Under the pieces are notes generated by a model that was not told the origin of the DNA, made no database searches, and worked only from the letters and a program-made list of their open reading frames with translations. This document shows positions 24,299 to 36,700 of a DNA stretch of 64,000 nt, one piece after another. Origin of the DNA: Polytrichum commune (Eukaryota; Streptophyta; Polytrichopsida; Polytrichales; Polytrichaceae); NCBI GenBank assembly GCA_950295325.1, contig OX485804.1:20586001-20650000 (forward strand), written 5' to 3'. Position numbers and translations under genes: made by a program. How positions within the stretch are numbered: the stretch's first letter is position 1; every line of letters starts with the position of its first letter.

Positions 24299-25972
24299 AT
24301 GGCAGCACTAATTGAATGTGTAATTGTACCAGGAGCAAACAGTAGGCTGCCATGCAATGCCAGAAGAGAGTGTAGTATAAGATGTCACAAAGAAGGCCTA
24401 GCACTTTCAAGTTTTCGATCTCGCAAAGCGGAACTAGCACTTTCAAGTACTCGACGGAGAACTTTTGGAAGAAAACGAAGAGGACTGCAACGACAGCAAG
24501 CAGACGAAATTCTTTCAGAGAATTTGACCTTAGGGAGACACACACAGAGGGCAAGCATCTCCACGCGAGCCGGACCGCCAGGAGATGATGAGAAGGAAAC
24601 GGATAGAGGTGAAGACCGACTCCTTAAACTAGTAGAAAGAATTCTTCACGTTTTATTTTCGATTCCTTTTTCCAACTGCCAAAATTGGAAGTTAAATCTA
24701 CTGTATAGGAGCGAGAGGTAAATAGAGAGGGAGGTTGCTGCTGGTGAGGATTTTGAAAGAAGTTGATGGTCACAAGTCTTTTTCAGCCTTTTTCTGGGGA
24801 CTGGTCTGGATCACAAGCTGATATCTCGTCCCCCCAAGTGAGCAAGGATGCTTGAGAATTTCTCGTTGTCTTGTGCGTTCGACTGACCTAATTGATGTTC
24901 AGCTTCCATGTGCACCTATGTGCAAATGCTTGCACATCTTTTAATATATTACAATTATGATGTAGCGGAATGTTAGCCTCGGTGAGGATTTTGAAAGAAC
25001 TCGATGGTCACAAGTCTTCAGTCATTTTAAGTTTTACAATGTAGGTACTGGTCTGGATCACCAGCTGATATCTTATCACGCCAAGTAAACAAGAATGCTT
25101 GAGAAATTGCGCGCTGTCTTATGGGCTCAATTGACCTAATTGATGTTCGCCTTACAATTGTCATTAACCACAATGATGTCAACAGATAACCTTTTTCCAG
25201 TCTTGACGATAACATGCGTACCTATCTGCAGATGCCTCAACACCTCTGAAGATATTACAATTTTGATGTAGCAGAGTGTAAGCCTAGGTTTGAAGATTCA
25301 GAAATAGATGTTGACTACTCAGTCCGTGGCTGGAAGGCTGGTTAGAACCCTAATCTATTCGCCTACTTTCTTGCAATTATATTGCCGCTGTTCACAATTG
25401 CACTGCGCAAGGCTCACTGGCAGGGATAAATACTTCTGGGCTTTCTTTCAAAAATGCACCAGATTCTCTACTTAACAACTCTATAACTCCTACAAATGTA
25501 CACAAGTACTCTGCTGGCACAATCGAATTGTCACTTCAGTGGAATGCTCAATTTGTGTGTGCGATGTTGTTTAGTAGTAACAAATGCATCCATCAAACAT
25601 CAAACATCAAACTAAATGCGTCCTACTAGTTTCGTATCAACACCTTTTGTCTCTTATGTTGATGATTGATGTCAGGATCATCACCAATGGCATTTGGTTT
25701 GACAGTCGGAAACATGTAAGTAATTCCCTATGAATGTATACCATCAATGGTCTCACAGGAATGGATTGGTGGGTGCAGGTGATAAAGGCAACTTGGGGAC
25801 AGTCGAAGGAATAGAAAAGGCTTTAGGCAAGTCCTTTGGAGGCCCACTTTGGTTTGCAATTCTCCTTGTCACGCTTGCAGTCTGTGGAGGTGGTTATGTG
25901 TACCTGATATACAATTATGCTGACTTCTCAGATATTCCAATTCTAAATGGACCCAATAAGCTTAGATATTGA
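24299..25972 (+). CDS. Small single-pass membrane protein with plastid-type N-terminus, unknown family, 3 exons
   Basis: Exons 24299-24608, 25676-25715 and 25759-25972 join in frame (phases 1 and 2, all GT-AG) to 187 residues. I do not recognise the family. Residues 1-90 are rich in Ser, Arg and Ala and poor in acid, like a plastid transit peptide. An acidic linker (GDDEKETDRG) follows, then a Gly-rich stretch (AFGLTVGNM, GLVGAGDKGNLGTVEGIEK). One membrane helix lies at about 146-168 (WFAILLVTLAVCGGGYVYLI), and a short tail ends PNKLRY. The 40-base middle exon is supported by exact phase fit: reading through either side meets stops. An earlier ATG (24263) is in frame, but MAAL at 24299 gives the more typical transit start. 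A thylakoid or envelope accessory protein is a guess from composition only. Neighbours: divergent to the MinC-domain gene, convergent with TIC20. Confidence 0.7.
24741..25290 (+). repeat. Two tandem copies of a ~250-bp unit in an intron
   Basis: Copy 1 (about 24741-24983) and copy 2 (about 24984-25290) share 'ggtgaggattttgaaagaa', 'gatggtcacaagtctt', 'actggtctggatcac', 'gacctaattgatgttc' and 'tgatgtagc(g/a)gaatgt'. Both sit in intron 1 of the small membrane protein gene. Copy 2 has extra sequence in its middle. Confidence 0.85.
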
Positions 25973-27832
25973 CGGCACCTGCTGGAATATGCTACATGTG
26001 CTGATCTTTGTACAGGGTCTTTGAGATCCTGTAACTTACCAATCTTCAAGCCGTAATCGCCTTGGTGGTCTATCAATGCTTTTGCCACAATCTGTTTTGG
26101 AGGTGCATTGATGAGATATGATTCAAGCAAAGTCTTCCTGGAAATCCAGTCAGAATGATCTGTTTATGTTCGATTGATATCACTTTACACCGTTGTCTGC
26201 AAGTGACTCTTCCAATTTATCTGAGGCCATATCAAGGAACATGGTCGACATTGATGGACTTGCACCATGTACCTGACATCTGGAACCCACAATGGTCACT
26301 ATTTAAGCACAGTGCTGGGAATGTTTAATTGGAATTGACAAACCCTAAAATCATCCGTGGTAGTGTGAGCAGATTGTGCTATTCGGAAACATTTCAAAAA
26401 GCAGAAGCATTTGCTCTCACCAGTATGAGTTGTAGCTAGAACACAACCAAAAGGGTGCAGCACAACTCTGAAGTGTGCGTGCAGATCAGTAAGGACAATT
26501 CTAGTGAATTCATCCTCTTTATGAAAAAATCAATTAAACAAGTGCATATTGGACTTTTTGCCAGCGATGGTCGCTGGAAGTCTAGATTTGAAGTTCACCC
26601 ACTAACCTTCTGTAATGTGGGCAGTACCAAATGAACCCATTCTGTGAACAGAATTGGATGGCAATCATCAGTAAGCAACTAAGCTTCTCTTCTATATGCA
26701 AGCAAAGCAACTACAAAGGCTCTTCACAAATTGCATGACGGTGGTCAATAATCAGCTCTTGACAAGTGTTTGCACATGGTCCATGGCATCTCAGGTAAAT
26801 CAAGGAATGTACAACTTGTCACTGTGGAGCAAGATTAAACCCTTAACTTCTGAGCATCATGAATTTGACAAAGTCGTCGTGCATTGACCTGGATACTTGA
26901 GATCAAAGAACTGCTCCTTTTGAGAAATAGTTATCACACTCTCAGAAGAATAATTGTCGAATTGAGACAGGTGTGTTAACAATGCTTCCTCAAATGAAGG
27001 CTATGTGACAGGCTGAAAAGGTTCATCCTTGCCAATATGTGAATCACTAAATGTTCAAAGGGACTGTGCCATTACAATTAAGAATTGCGTTTGTAGAAGG
27101 AAGAATCCAAGACATAGAACCCTCTGGAGGAATTTTGATACCTTCCCAAAATTTTAAGCTATACTGACGATGTTCCTCATTCTCAGGTTGGATTAAAGAA
27201 ATGTCTTTTGTGTAGCAAATTTGCATACAAAGAAGGAAAATCTGAGCAGAAATTACAAACAAGCCCACAGCAGCCTGCCAAGTGGCAGTAAAACAACTAT
27301 TTATCGCTACCTCTTTCTATGAGACGCCTATACAACCACCAAGTTTATCATTAATTCCTCTTTCAGCTGTAGACACATGTGACCAAAAATCTCCAGACAT
27401 TGAACAAGAAAGATACAGGATTCTGCACACTTAAGTTTCTTTCACGTTTCAATAGGGACCAGTAACATTCAAAACTTGCCAAACTATAAAAATGTATTAA
27501 GCTTTCCCTGTGCCGCTAAGGGGATTCTGAAAAGTACCCCAGCTACTGTGGAAAAGACCAAGCAGTTTGTGCTCTACAAATGAAGAGTCAGGGTATAGGG
27601 TTTTGGAAGTTCACACAGTCTCGAATTTACACATCCCAAAGTCGCTATCCTGCTGCTCCTCGCAATTGTAATAAGCAGCTACACACACAAAGTGTCTCCG
27701 CAATCTCAACTCCGCTAATCAGTGAAACCCAATTGCTCAGGACCAACCTCACTTGCTCTATCTATCTATCTGACTATTCATCTCTCTCCCACCTAATGTG
27801 AAGACCCATTGACAAAAGCCTCTATGGGTTGC
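25973..27832. other. Convergent intergenic region
   Basis: This interval lies between two convergent genes and presumably contains both 3' UTRs. I see no coding frame with recognisable similarity and no repeat with clear ends. A short (tcta)n run lies at about 27755-27770. Confidence 0.5.
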
Positions 27833-28669
27833 TTACTCATACGGAATCTGCATGTAGGAAGCATCGGATAAGAAGGGCACATCCGCGTACATTCCATTCA
27901 ATGCGCACCTGATGCAGTCCAGCACGATGAACAGGAAAGCAAATGTGACCGCCAGCCAATAGTGAGCTCCAAATTTACCCCAGTACACAGCTTGAGGCAC
28001 CCAGTCGTTCACGGTCCCGATAACCTGCACGATGATCTCCAAGAGCATGCCAGTCACCACATGGAACCGAAGGAAATGTGGCCACCGGTTGTTACGCACC
28101 ACACCGAGATAAGCCCCGAAGAAATACGCAAGCAGAAACCAACTAGGCAAGGAGCCAATGAGAATCAGAAACGGGTAAGTGCAAAATTCGTAATCCTCGA
28201 TGAACGAGTGCAAGCTGTATGCCGTCTCTGCATACATCCATGTCTCACTCAACGGCATCAAGTACGGCACACATGCCAAAATACGCCACCAGAATTTCGG
28301 CTTCTCAGTCATAGGTGCAAACCCTTTGAACGATGGCACATCTTCCGCGGCTGCCCTGGTCGCAGCGCTCCTTCGTCCTCCCCTCGGAATTACAGTCGCT
28401 TTGAAAGCTCCGTTGATTCGGCCAGCGTCGCCCTCCAGAAAGCAAGAAGATGCAGAAGCGAGTGCAAATGCGTGGCCGTGAGATGGAGCTATTCTCCTTC
28501 CAACCGACTCGCATTGCGAAAGAGCCTGGATACCGCCATGATTGCGAGGAATAAAAGATGCATACGCAATTCCTCCCCGCCTCGGTGTGGCAGGGGAATG
28601 GCACAAGGGATTGAACGCTAGGGTTTGGGAGATGGAGCTGGTGCGCATTGCGGTGGACGCCATCGCCAT
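27833..28669 (-). CDS. TIC20: TIC20 plastid inner-envelope translocon subunit (TIC20-I/IV type), single exon
   Basis: An uninterrupted 278-residue frame. Residues 1 to about 105 are a Ser/Arg/Ala-rich plastid transit peptide containing RRSAATRAAAED near the likely cleavage zone. The mature part starts about FKGFAPMTEKPKFWWRILAC and carries TIC20-I signatures in order: PYLMPLSETWMYAETAYSLH, FCTYPFLILIGSLPSWFL, AYFFGAYLGVVRNNRWPHF, RFHVVTGMLLEIIVQVIGTV, YWGKFGAHYW and a C-terminal CIRCALNGMYADVPFLSDA ending QIPYE. Four membrane helices are visible. TIC20 is the membrane core of the inner-envelope TIC complex that imports nuclear-encoded proteins into plastids. Length is normal for the family. 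Several Met codons cluster at the start; the first gives the complete transit peptide. No intron is needed. The gene sits in an island with two other putative plastid genes. Confidence 0.95.
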   Translation of the reverse strand: MAMASTAMRTSSISQTLAFNPLCHSPATPRRGGIAYASFIPRNHGGIQALSQCESVGRRIAPSHGHAFALASASSCFLEGDAGRINGAFKATVIPRGGRRSAATRAAAEDVPSFKGFAPMTEKPKFWWRILACVPYLMPLSETWMYAETAYSLHSFIEDYEFCTYPFLILIGSLPSWFLLAYFFGAYLGVVRNNRWPHFLRFHVVTGMLLEIIVQVIGTVNDWVPQAVYWGKFGAHYWLAVTFAFLFIVLDCIRCALNGMYADVPFLSDASYMQIPYE

Positions 28670-29880
28670 CTCTTATCCCCCAACACTGCCAAGCTTCGGA
28701 GCTTCAGGGGGCTCCCAAGTTCTTTTGCTCCTGGCTAGTGGGACCGTCAACGCCCGTCCCTATGCGGCAACGAGCGCATTAGACCCAATTATCCGCAAGC
28801 TTTTAGCCATTTTGAAGATGACCTAAATTATTCGCGTTAAGGGAAACGTGTCTTCTTAACCCCTAAACCTTCAAGCCTTCACATTCCATTTTCGGGCACC
28901 TAAAAAATTTCAGTTATGTACCAAAATATGGTCTGTTTTCTTCAAATCCAATCGTACGGATGTGACCAGATTATTATATATGCATCTCGTGAAAATTTGA
29001 AGTCAATCAGACCACATTTGCTAGGTCAGATTTGACATATGCATAGGGTCTTCAATGTGGGGCAACTAGAGAAAACTCTAAAAAAATTTCGTTACGTGAC
29101 CATTTTGGTCATTGCCACAAATTTTAGAAAGTTGATAACTTTGCTATAATATGTTGTTTGGATGACAAATGAACTACTCCCAAAAAATTAGGTTTTTTTT
29201 AGCAAATTTAGATGAAGTCCGTCACCCTCAAAGTTGGAGGGGTCACATGAGGTCATTTTGAGAGATTACCCTTTTTTCATGGAGCAAGCAACATGTGCAC
29301 TAAGTTTTTCCCAAATCCAGCCAATCAAGTTGTGCACAACCATCACCTTTGTCCTAAAAATAATTTTTTTTAAACCAAATTGGGCATCATATGTGAAAGT
29401 TGTTGGCTCCTAAATATGGCTCTTAAATTTGAGCAACACATGGAACCGCCTCCCAAAACAAGCAATGCCAACATATCAAAAAGTCCTACATGCTTGGAGT
29501 ATGAGGTTTTTATATGTTATTTCGGCTCACATGGTAGTGGGCACCACCCTACACCAGTAGATAGCTTTTCTGTCCACTTAGATTGCTAGTTAGTGGATCG
29601 CAAACCCCGCTAGAATATTAGGTAGCGACTCATTTCGGTTTGCTAGAGCATTTAAGGGTTTCATGGTTAGTTTTTAGTGTTTGCCATGACTCTCAACTTG
29701 GACATCATGGTTGGCACTTTTTTTGGATCCACAAATGTGATCTGCGATTTTGGCAACAATACGAGGAATCCTTGTTGCTAATAAGCTGAAGAGTTTCAAA
29801 GTCAAATGTGTTGGAGCCATAAAATGACCTTGTAGGCCTCCCAAAATATGTTGACTATTGAGTTTAGAATATTAATTGAT
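28670..29880. other. TIC20 upstream region, then intergenic
   Basis: The first ~150 bases are mixed composition and should hold the TIC20 promoter (minus-strand transcription). Beyond about 28850 the DNA is AT-rich with no gene. Confidence 0.45.
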
Positions 29881-30239
29881 TTTGAGCACATAGTCAATTC
29901 TCCTTTAAACACATGTCTTTCGGGTATCCGTTCTTAGACCCCACACCTAATCACACCCACTCAAATACAAGTGACCATTTGAGAGCCATTTACCATAGGC
30001 AACTGAATCATGCACTTTATCTTTAGCTTTTAACCCCTCCCCCATGTTCCCTGTGGACATTTTTGTTCTTCTTTTTTGGGTGGGGAGGGGATGATGGGGA
30101 TGCAAATGACATCATTTAAGTTTGAATTGATTTGTGGCAATAGATGGCGTACGTACCTACTTGTGACCAAAAACATATCAAAAAATCTAAAAGGTACATT
30201 TTGAAAACACAAATGTGTTTAAAATTTGAGTGTAGTTTT

Positions 30240-31000
30240 GTGAATATTTTTCACCGGTTGCATACATCACATAATCAAATCACCCTTTTTAAAAGTGGTG
30301 AAAACAAAGTATTATAGGTAATTTTTATACAAAACATTCATGCAATCTATACATGAACTTGGACCTTGTAATGTCTTAAAATTGATTTGAACCAACCTGA
30401 GTGCTCACAAGAAAGGCACATCAACTTCAATTTGAATGATACTTGAAACATGAGACATTTATCATCACTATGTACACCACACTAAATATTTTATCATAGT
30501 TGTTTTCATTTGGTAACATTTTCAATTGCAACTAACATTCATTTTTGTATCATCCATATTTTACACATGGCTTGGACCTTGTCATGACCCATAATTGATC
30601 TCAACGAGTTAAAAATTTCATAGTTCATAGTTCAAAAGAATTTCACATCAACTTCAATTTGAGTGAACAAAATAAGAATATCAATGTTTTCACATTGACA
30701 TATGATGTCCATTCACCACCTCTTGCCCATGCCTACATGGGCATGGGGGCGAGGAAGTGACTTAGTTCCTATTTTCAATAGGTGGACTATGGGTTGGTTG
30801 TTAGTTTGTAGTTCTTACATAGAGTTTTTTTGTGTTTTTGTTGGGGGAGGGCAATCTAAACGAAACTCGACACATGATACATTTATCATCACTACGTATA
30901 CCCATATTCAATAATCAATCATAGGTATTTTACATTGATATCCTTTTCCATTGAAACTAACATTTTTTTTGTCTATACCATCCATATTTTTTTACTTTCA
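30240..31000. repeat. Degenerate tandem repeat, period ~210 bp
   Basis: The strings 'cttggaccttgt(a/c)atg', 'cacatcaacttcaatttga' and 'catttatcatcacta(t/c)gta' recur at about 210-bp and longer spacing (near 30360 and 30570; 30416 and 30647; 30459 and 30879). The copies have diverged. Confidence 0.5.
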
Positions 31001-32469
31001 TTTTGACTTTCGTTTTTTTGTTGCATCATAACCTACATGCGGTTAAAACAGGTTCAATATTTTCAAGTCAGAGCCATGTAATTGTAATTCCTAGACAACT
31101 TGTTTAACTCTGAAAATAAATATAGATAAATGCATGGAAATCATCAAGTTATTCAAGAACACCAATTGTATGGATGTGATCTCATTGCAGGAATTGTGGA
31201 GTCTTACCACTAATTCTCCTCCACTATATGGTTTTGAAATCTATGGATATGGATTTGAATTCTACTATAGTAGCTTATCATAAACCAATGTTTAGGCCAT
31301 GTGATTCCCATAGAGACTCGAAATCGATACCAACAAGTTCACTACACAAGGTTTCTACTTCTAACTTCTTGACCTTTTTTTTAATAACAAATAAAAGAAA
31401 TGTGGCACTATGTGAATGATGTTTGAGCCTTCAAGGGCTAAGTCATTTTCTAAGATGTGAAACAAAACAAAGTTTTGAGGGTTTTCTAACTATAAGAAAA
31501 GAGGGATTGTTAGGTACCATCAAAGGATCACATCTGTACCCAAGGGGCAGAATCTTCATATTATGTACAAACTAACGTGCATGTAGAAGGAGTATAATTT
31601 GGCATCAATGTACACAATGTACATAAGGGAGAGGTATTGTTTTGTCTATAGTGTGTACAATTAAAAGGGATATGAGGATTTTTGAAGTAAAGGTATATGT
31701 AGAAAAGGGACCCTAAGGTTAGAGAAAATTTGATAATATATGTGATAGTTTCATCCAATTTACGTCTTCGTCCAAAATGACACGTGTTGTAGGGTCAAAT
31801 TATTATGAGTTGTATCCTCTAAATGAAAAGGTGTTCAATGATTTTATCATTGGAAGGTAAGATTATATTGTGTATGTAATAAAGGCCTATTTATTTCATC
31901 ATTTATATTGTGCGTATGCAGTGGAGGCAACTATCACACTAAACCAAAAAGCTTGATATAAATGCATGAGTCCATTTCCTAGCCTACCTTTAGTACGTAT
32001 ATAATTAATTTTCTCTATAAATGTATTGTATATAGGAGGTTTTATGTCATAGTCACCCACACACATCATTTAGGTGTACAATGAAGAATCCACACCTGTG
32101 GTATCTATACGACTAAATCTCTGTTCCTTCCACTAGGTTTTTAGAAGTGTAGCCCTCCGATATTCATCACATATATCACAAAACTCAATATGAGCCGATG
32201 AAATGTGTTTAGTTGCTCTAACTTCATATTCAATCTAAAGCAATGGGATTCCAACATCCGATGTCTTTATTCTTAGATGTACTATTGGGCCCATGAACAC
32301 AGTTCGTTAAATGAGTTTTGTTATGAAAACATAGATCGTATTGAAAACTATAAAGTTGCAAGCATAATATGATAGGTAGGGTGTATATCAAAGGGCTTCA
32401 AGCAATCATATTGGTCTGTAGTTGTAAATTGGACCCAAGGAGCTTATATTAGGGTTTGACTTCAAAGCA
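31001..32469. other. AT-rich repeat-bearing intergenic DNA
   Basis: The segment about 32170-32330 matches about 3230-3345 in reverse complement. No gene is seen. Confidence 0.45.
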
Positions 32470-32830
32470 CATCAATTTACAATCACTCGTAAGGTATACG
32501 GGGTCTTAAATGGGTTACTATTTCCAACTAGCCCACTTCTCTTTAGGACACAAAACATGTGATTCTAGTACGAGATGGTTAGCAAATCCAAATCAAGGCC
32601 TTTGCCACGTTCTTCATTATTATAGGAGCTTGTGTGAGTATCTCATTCATTATCCACGTGAAGTGCTTGTTAAATGGTCATGTATATCCCTCCAATTGCA
32701 TCGACTCTTGAGCGTAGGATGATTATCATGTTTTGAGCATGCAATCCAATCTCTTTTAAACACATGCCTTTTTGGTATCCGTTCTAGAAGCCAAATCTAA
32801 CCACATACTACTCAAATATGGGTGTCCAAT
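32470..32830. repeat. Dispersed repeat family R1, copy 1
   Basis: This matches about 60895-61260 in the same orientation. Shared strings include 'ggttactatttccaactagc', 'cccacttctc' and 'catgcaatccaatctctttt' in variant form. The end part, around 'aaacacatg(c/t)ctttttgg', also matches 29880-29985. Confidence 0.65.
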
Positions 32831-33339
32831 CAAGAATAGTAACCGATCACGAAGGGTTGTCTACCTTAAGTGTTGTGGGTTTCTTGAGAACTTTGTGGGT
32901 CCTAGCTCAAAGCAAGAACTCCTCTTATGTTGGGACACCAAAACTCCAACCTTGTGGCCATTCATTCGGTTCCATGAAGGGGTTTCATATTTACACCTTA
33001 ATGTAATCTTGAAGGGTTCACAAAAACATTGACTAATGCAACTCGAACATATAACATTACTAAACATCTACATTATGGTCCCTTTGCCAAAGAAAGAGGT
33101 TGTATTTTTATATTTTAAAAAAACTATGATAATTTACAATTGTTTGTTGAGAAATTCACCATACACAGTCTGAATGCACCCCATACAAGGGGAATCCAAG
33201 AATTCAAGGAGAATTATGCTTGTGTGATACGTGGTCCTCCATGATATAACCAAGGAGCAATGTAATGTTATGCAACCCAACCCAATGTGAAAAAACAATC
33301 TTTACAGTATTGGATCCTCTCCTTATCCCTTCCGGTCCT

Positions 33340-33560
33340 CACCTATGATCGAAGAGAACCGGCTAAACCGGTTGAGTTTGAGAAATAACCAGTTGAAGTT
33401 CAAGATTGTAGGAAAATTACCGATCGTTTTAGAGGAATTCATAGAATATACCCCAATTTAATGAAGGAAAACCGAAGGATGTCAACATGTAACCGGTTGG
33501 ACTTGCAAACACTAGGATCTCAACCGATTATGCCCAAAATCCTCCCCGATAACTGGTCCT
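33340..33560. repeat. Dispersed repeat family R2, copy 1
   Basis: This matches about 58690-59020 in the same orientation. Shared strings are 'ttgagtttgagaaataac', 'atgtcaacatgtaaccggtt' and 'cactaggatct'. The other copy has about 110 extra bases (about 58815-58925). Confidence 0.7.
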
Positions 33561-34689
33561 CACTCAATCTATGATTTCCCTCTAAGTTCTGCATTAATGG
33601 CTCACTGGAAGAGGTGATGTTCAAAGTCCAGCACTCAATTTTTGAGATTCATCAAAATCACATGCAAACACATTCATCAATAGCTTTCCTGCATTAAATT
33701 GGGATTCCTCAAATCGCATCTTTGTATTCTTTTGTGTGTTCGTATATATGGGTGTTGCCTGTTGTTACATTCAACAACAAAAAAAACCATCTCACTCATC
33801 AGGGTCCTCTACATAACATCATTCAGAGAGTGTAATGTTGATCCTTTTGTCAAAAGTGGAATCGTTACGTAAGCTGACAAATATGAAAGGAGATTGTATT
33901 GGGAACAGCGATGTCGTTTCCTACTACATACACAATTCATCGTCATGAGTTGTGTAGGGTGACACATTTTTTTTGCGGTTTGTGATACAAGGTTCTTCTG
34001 GTGGGGATCCTTTCGAATCGGGTGGAACAATGCTTTGTGTGGGTGTTGATGTGCAATTTGAGTCACTATTATAGTCTTGAGTTGAGAACCCACAAGATTT
34101 GACAGGAAAGTGATGCCACATTAACGTCACTTCAAATTATCATACTTTGGACTCGATTGCTACCTGGTGTGAACTCCTCAGTCCCAAATTTAACTCTATG
34201 TCACGTGGCATGGTGTCGAGCACCAAGTCACGTCTTAGTTAGTTAGTTAGTTTTTAGGCTAATTAATCTTGTTGCTTAGTTTATAGACTAAGCATTATGT
34301 TAGTACAACCCTCGGGGTAGTTACCTGGTTAAAAGGGTTGTGTAGGAGTCACTTTTGCTTTGTGGGACCTTGCCACCTTTTGGAAGGTTCTCACCCCCTT
34401 GTTGTGGGACCCACTTAGGGTCGGGCTTGGAGGGATCAAGGCACGGCGGTTCCCTCGGCTTGGCATTCTTGCCAAGTCGAGTCTTATAGTTGTGAGATGA
34501 TTTACACGACATCTCAACACATTAGGATTGGAGTTTCTTTGATCTTGGACCCCAATGTAAACCCACCCTAAAAAAAAAATCAGTTACAATAGAGTTACTC
34601 ATAGAGTCCCTCGAAGATAAACAACACCATGATTTGATCCTTTTGGAGAACACTTTCTATCAACAGCTTGTTATTAGCTCGTCGCATGT

Positions 34690-34965
34690 TAGAGCCTATT
34701 TTGAAAGTTGGGTGAAACTTTTGGGACCTCCTCTTTCCACCTCTCAAACTTTGAAAGAATTTTATGATCTAAATAGGGTATGCACATGGGACCCGCTGCC
34801 CTAAATCTTGGATCAACCTATGCAAGGCAAGCTTGGCCCACCAATCCTAGTACAACAAGCTAAACGACCATTTATCAACAGCCAGACACCACTCTTTGTG
34901 TATATGGTAATGCAAGCACTAAGAAGACTTAAGTGACTTTGTGTTAATTCTCATAAACTCATGGT
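34690..34965. repeat. Dispersed repeat family R3, copy 1
   Basis: This matches about 59678-59975 in the same orientation. Shared strings are 'aaagttgggtgaaact', 'tacaaggctaacttggccca' in variant form, and 'cactctttg'. Confidence 0.65.
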
Positions 34966-36700
34966 TTGGAGTACTAACCCCATGATCGTATCTGCTGTAC
35001 GTCCCGGATAACTCTAATGACTGAGGCCTTGTCCGACACGAGACTTGGGACGATACCGTTGTAACTTAGAGCGTGACTGAAACCATAGAAAAGATGCTTC
35101 ATTGCAGCTTTCTGTGTCCAATGCCTGAATCAGAGTGTTTGCTAATCACTCAGATGTTCATTTTACTTCAAGTCAGTCCAGGTTGCAGAAAGGTGGGCGT
35201 GTTTCATAAGCCTCGGCCTGATCATAGTTTCAAGGCCGTTCATCCTAGTAATAAGCTGGATCTGTGCAGCCAATGTAAGGCAGAAGATAGCTGTCTTGAA
35301 AAGTGCATCCCATTTCATGATCTTCTTTGAAACAAACACGTTTGTATCTTTAATGATGAAGTTGACCATACGGATTGATGAACATTGTGAGATTATGATT
35401 GTTCACACAAAATTTCAGCCGTTTACATGTTCCAATCCAAAGATTAGCATGTAAACGTGTACATTGGTATGGTCAGGCAGAGGTGGCGTGGCTATTTGAG
35501 ACACAAGTGTCATTCTCTGTCATGAGCAGTTAAAAAACTTGTCCCAAGTACATTTGTGACTAACTCGTCTCAGTTATGAGCCACAAGATGAATGTGGGGT
35601 CTTTTGAAGTTAAATGCGGTGTCAACTAAACGAAATGGGTTACTATTTGGATTACACGTCGTTTCAAGATGCTATTGTTGGATGAATGCAAGGTAAGTTC
35701 ATTTGTGATAGTTCCTCTTGCCATGATGAGGTTCATGCATGCCGAGAGGAGAGTGGATGACTAGTTGTGATAGTATGAGACATCCACCTACTTTAGCCAT
35801 TCACAGGGTATGACCGGTCCGTTCATGAACAAAAATTGGATGTTATGAATGAAATGCTTTCCATGTTGATAGAGAAGCACATGGGGGTTGTTAGAAAGTG
35901 CCACTCACTTGGATGAGCCACCGATTTACATCAAGATATACATCCCGATGTGCAATTCAACCCCAACTCATATTTGACCAAATAGTTCATTTGCAACAAA
36001 CAACAAAAATGTCCTCCAAAGTTGCACAACATACCACTCAAAATTGGAGGCATTTCCTAACCTACTTGTCTATAGTAGATACTAACTAAGATCCCACTAT
36101 ATTATACGAAAGGAAACACAAATGCATCAACAAACTCAAACAACCATTCACATATGTGTCCCATGTGTGTCTCAAGTATGCTAAATGATGATTGTTGTTG
36201 TATGGCAATAAGAAAAAAAATAAAAAAATTCAAGAACACAAAGCTTCCCCTTTTCTCCTCTAATCATTCACGTAACATAATCATAGATTGCTCATGAACC
36301 AAAATTGGAGACTATGATAAGGATAGAAGGGCACAAGAAGATGTGTTGGAAGTGCTATCCCACAAAACATTACTCAACTCCTTGGCTACATTCCATGGGA
36401 CCGAGTATCTGACAAGAACAATTTCTCGTCAATTACAAGACTCCCTATTCATGGGGAGCACTCAAGCTATATACTGTGGTGGTTTCGACAAGCAACTATA
36501 AATCCAAAATATTTCTACCTACAACCTCTTTCTTTGAAACAGAAACCATCATCTAACCACTTAGTAAATGTTATGCACTTGAAATGTGTGACTAATTACA
36601 AGAAGATTATTTTATTTTATTTTTAAAACCTTGAGGGGCAATTCACAACCCCTGCCCGATTTTCACCAAGGGAAAGGGGAAAGGGAAGGGAAAAATCGAT
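34966..36700. other. Intergenic DNA, no gene seen
   Basis: Short frames here (such as 35073-35330) have no recognisable motif. No repeat with defined ends is seen. Confidence 0.4.

Noticed and set aside
27962-28621. 219-codon plus-strand open frame opposite TIC20
   Set aside because: It is the antisense shadow of a confidently identified TIC20 frame and has no domain of its own.
34150-34560. Possible LTR fragment
   Set aside because: It has a gttagttagttag run and mixed composition, but I found no second copy, no TG...CA ends and no primer-binding site.
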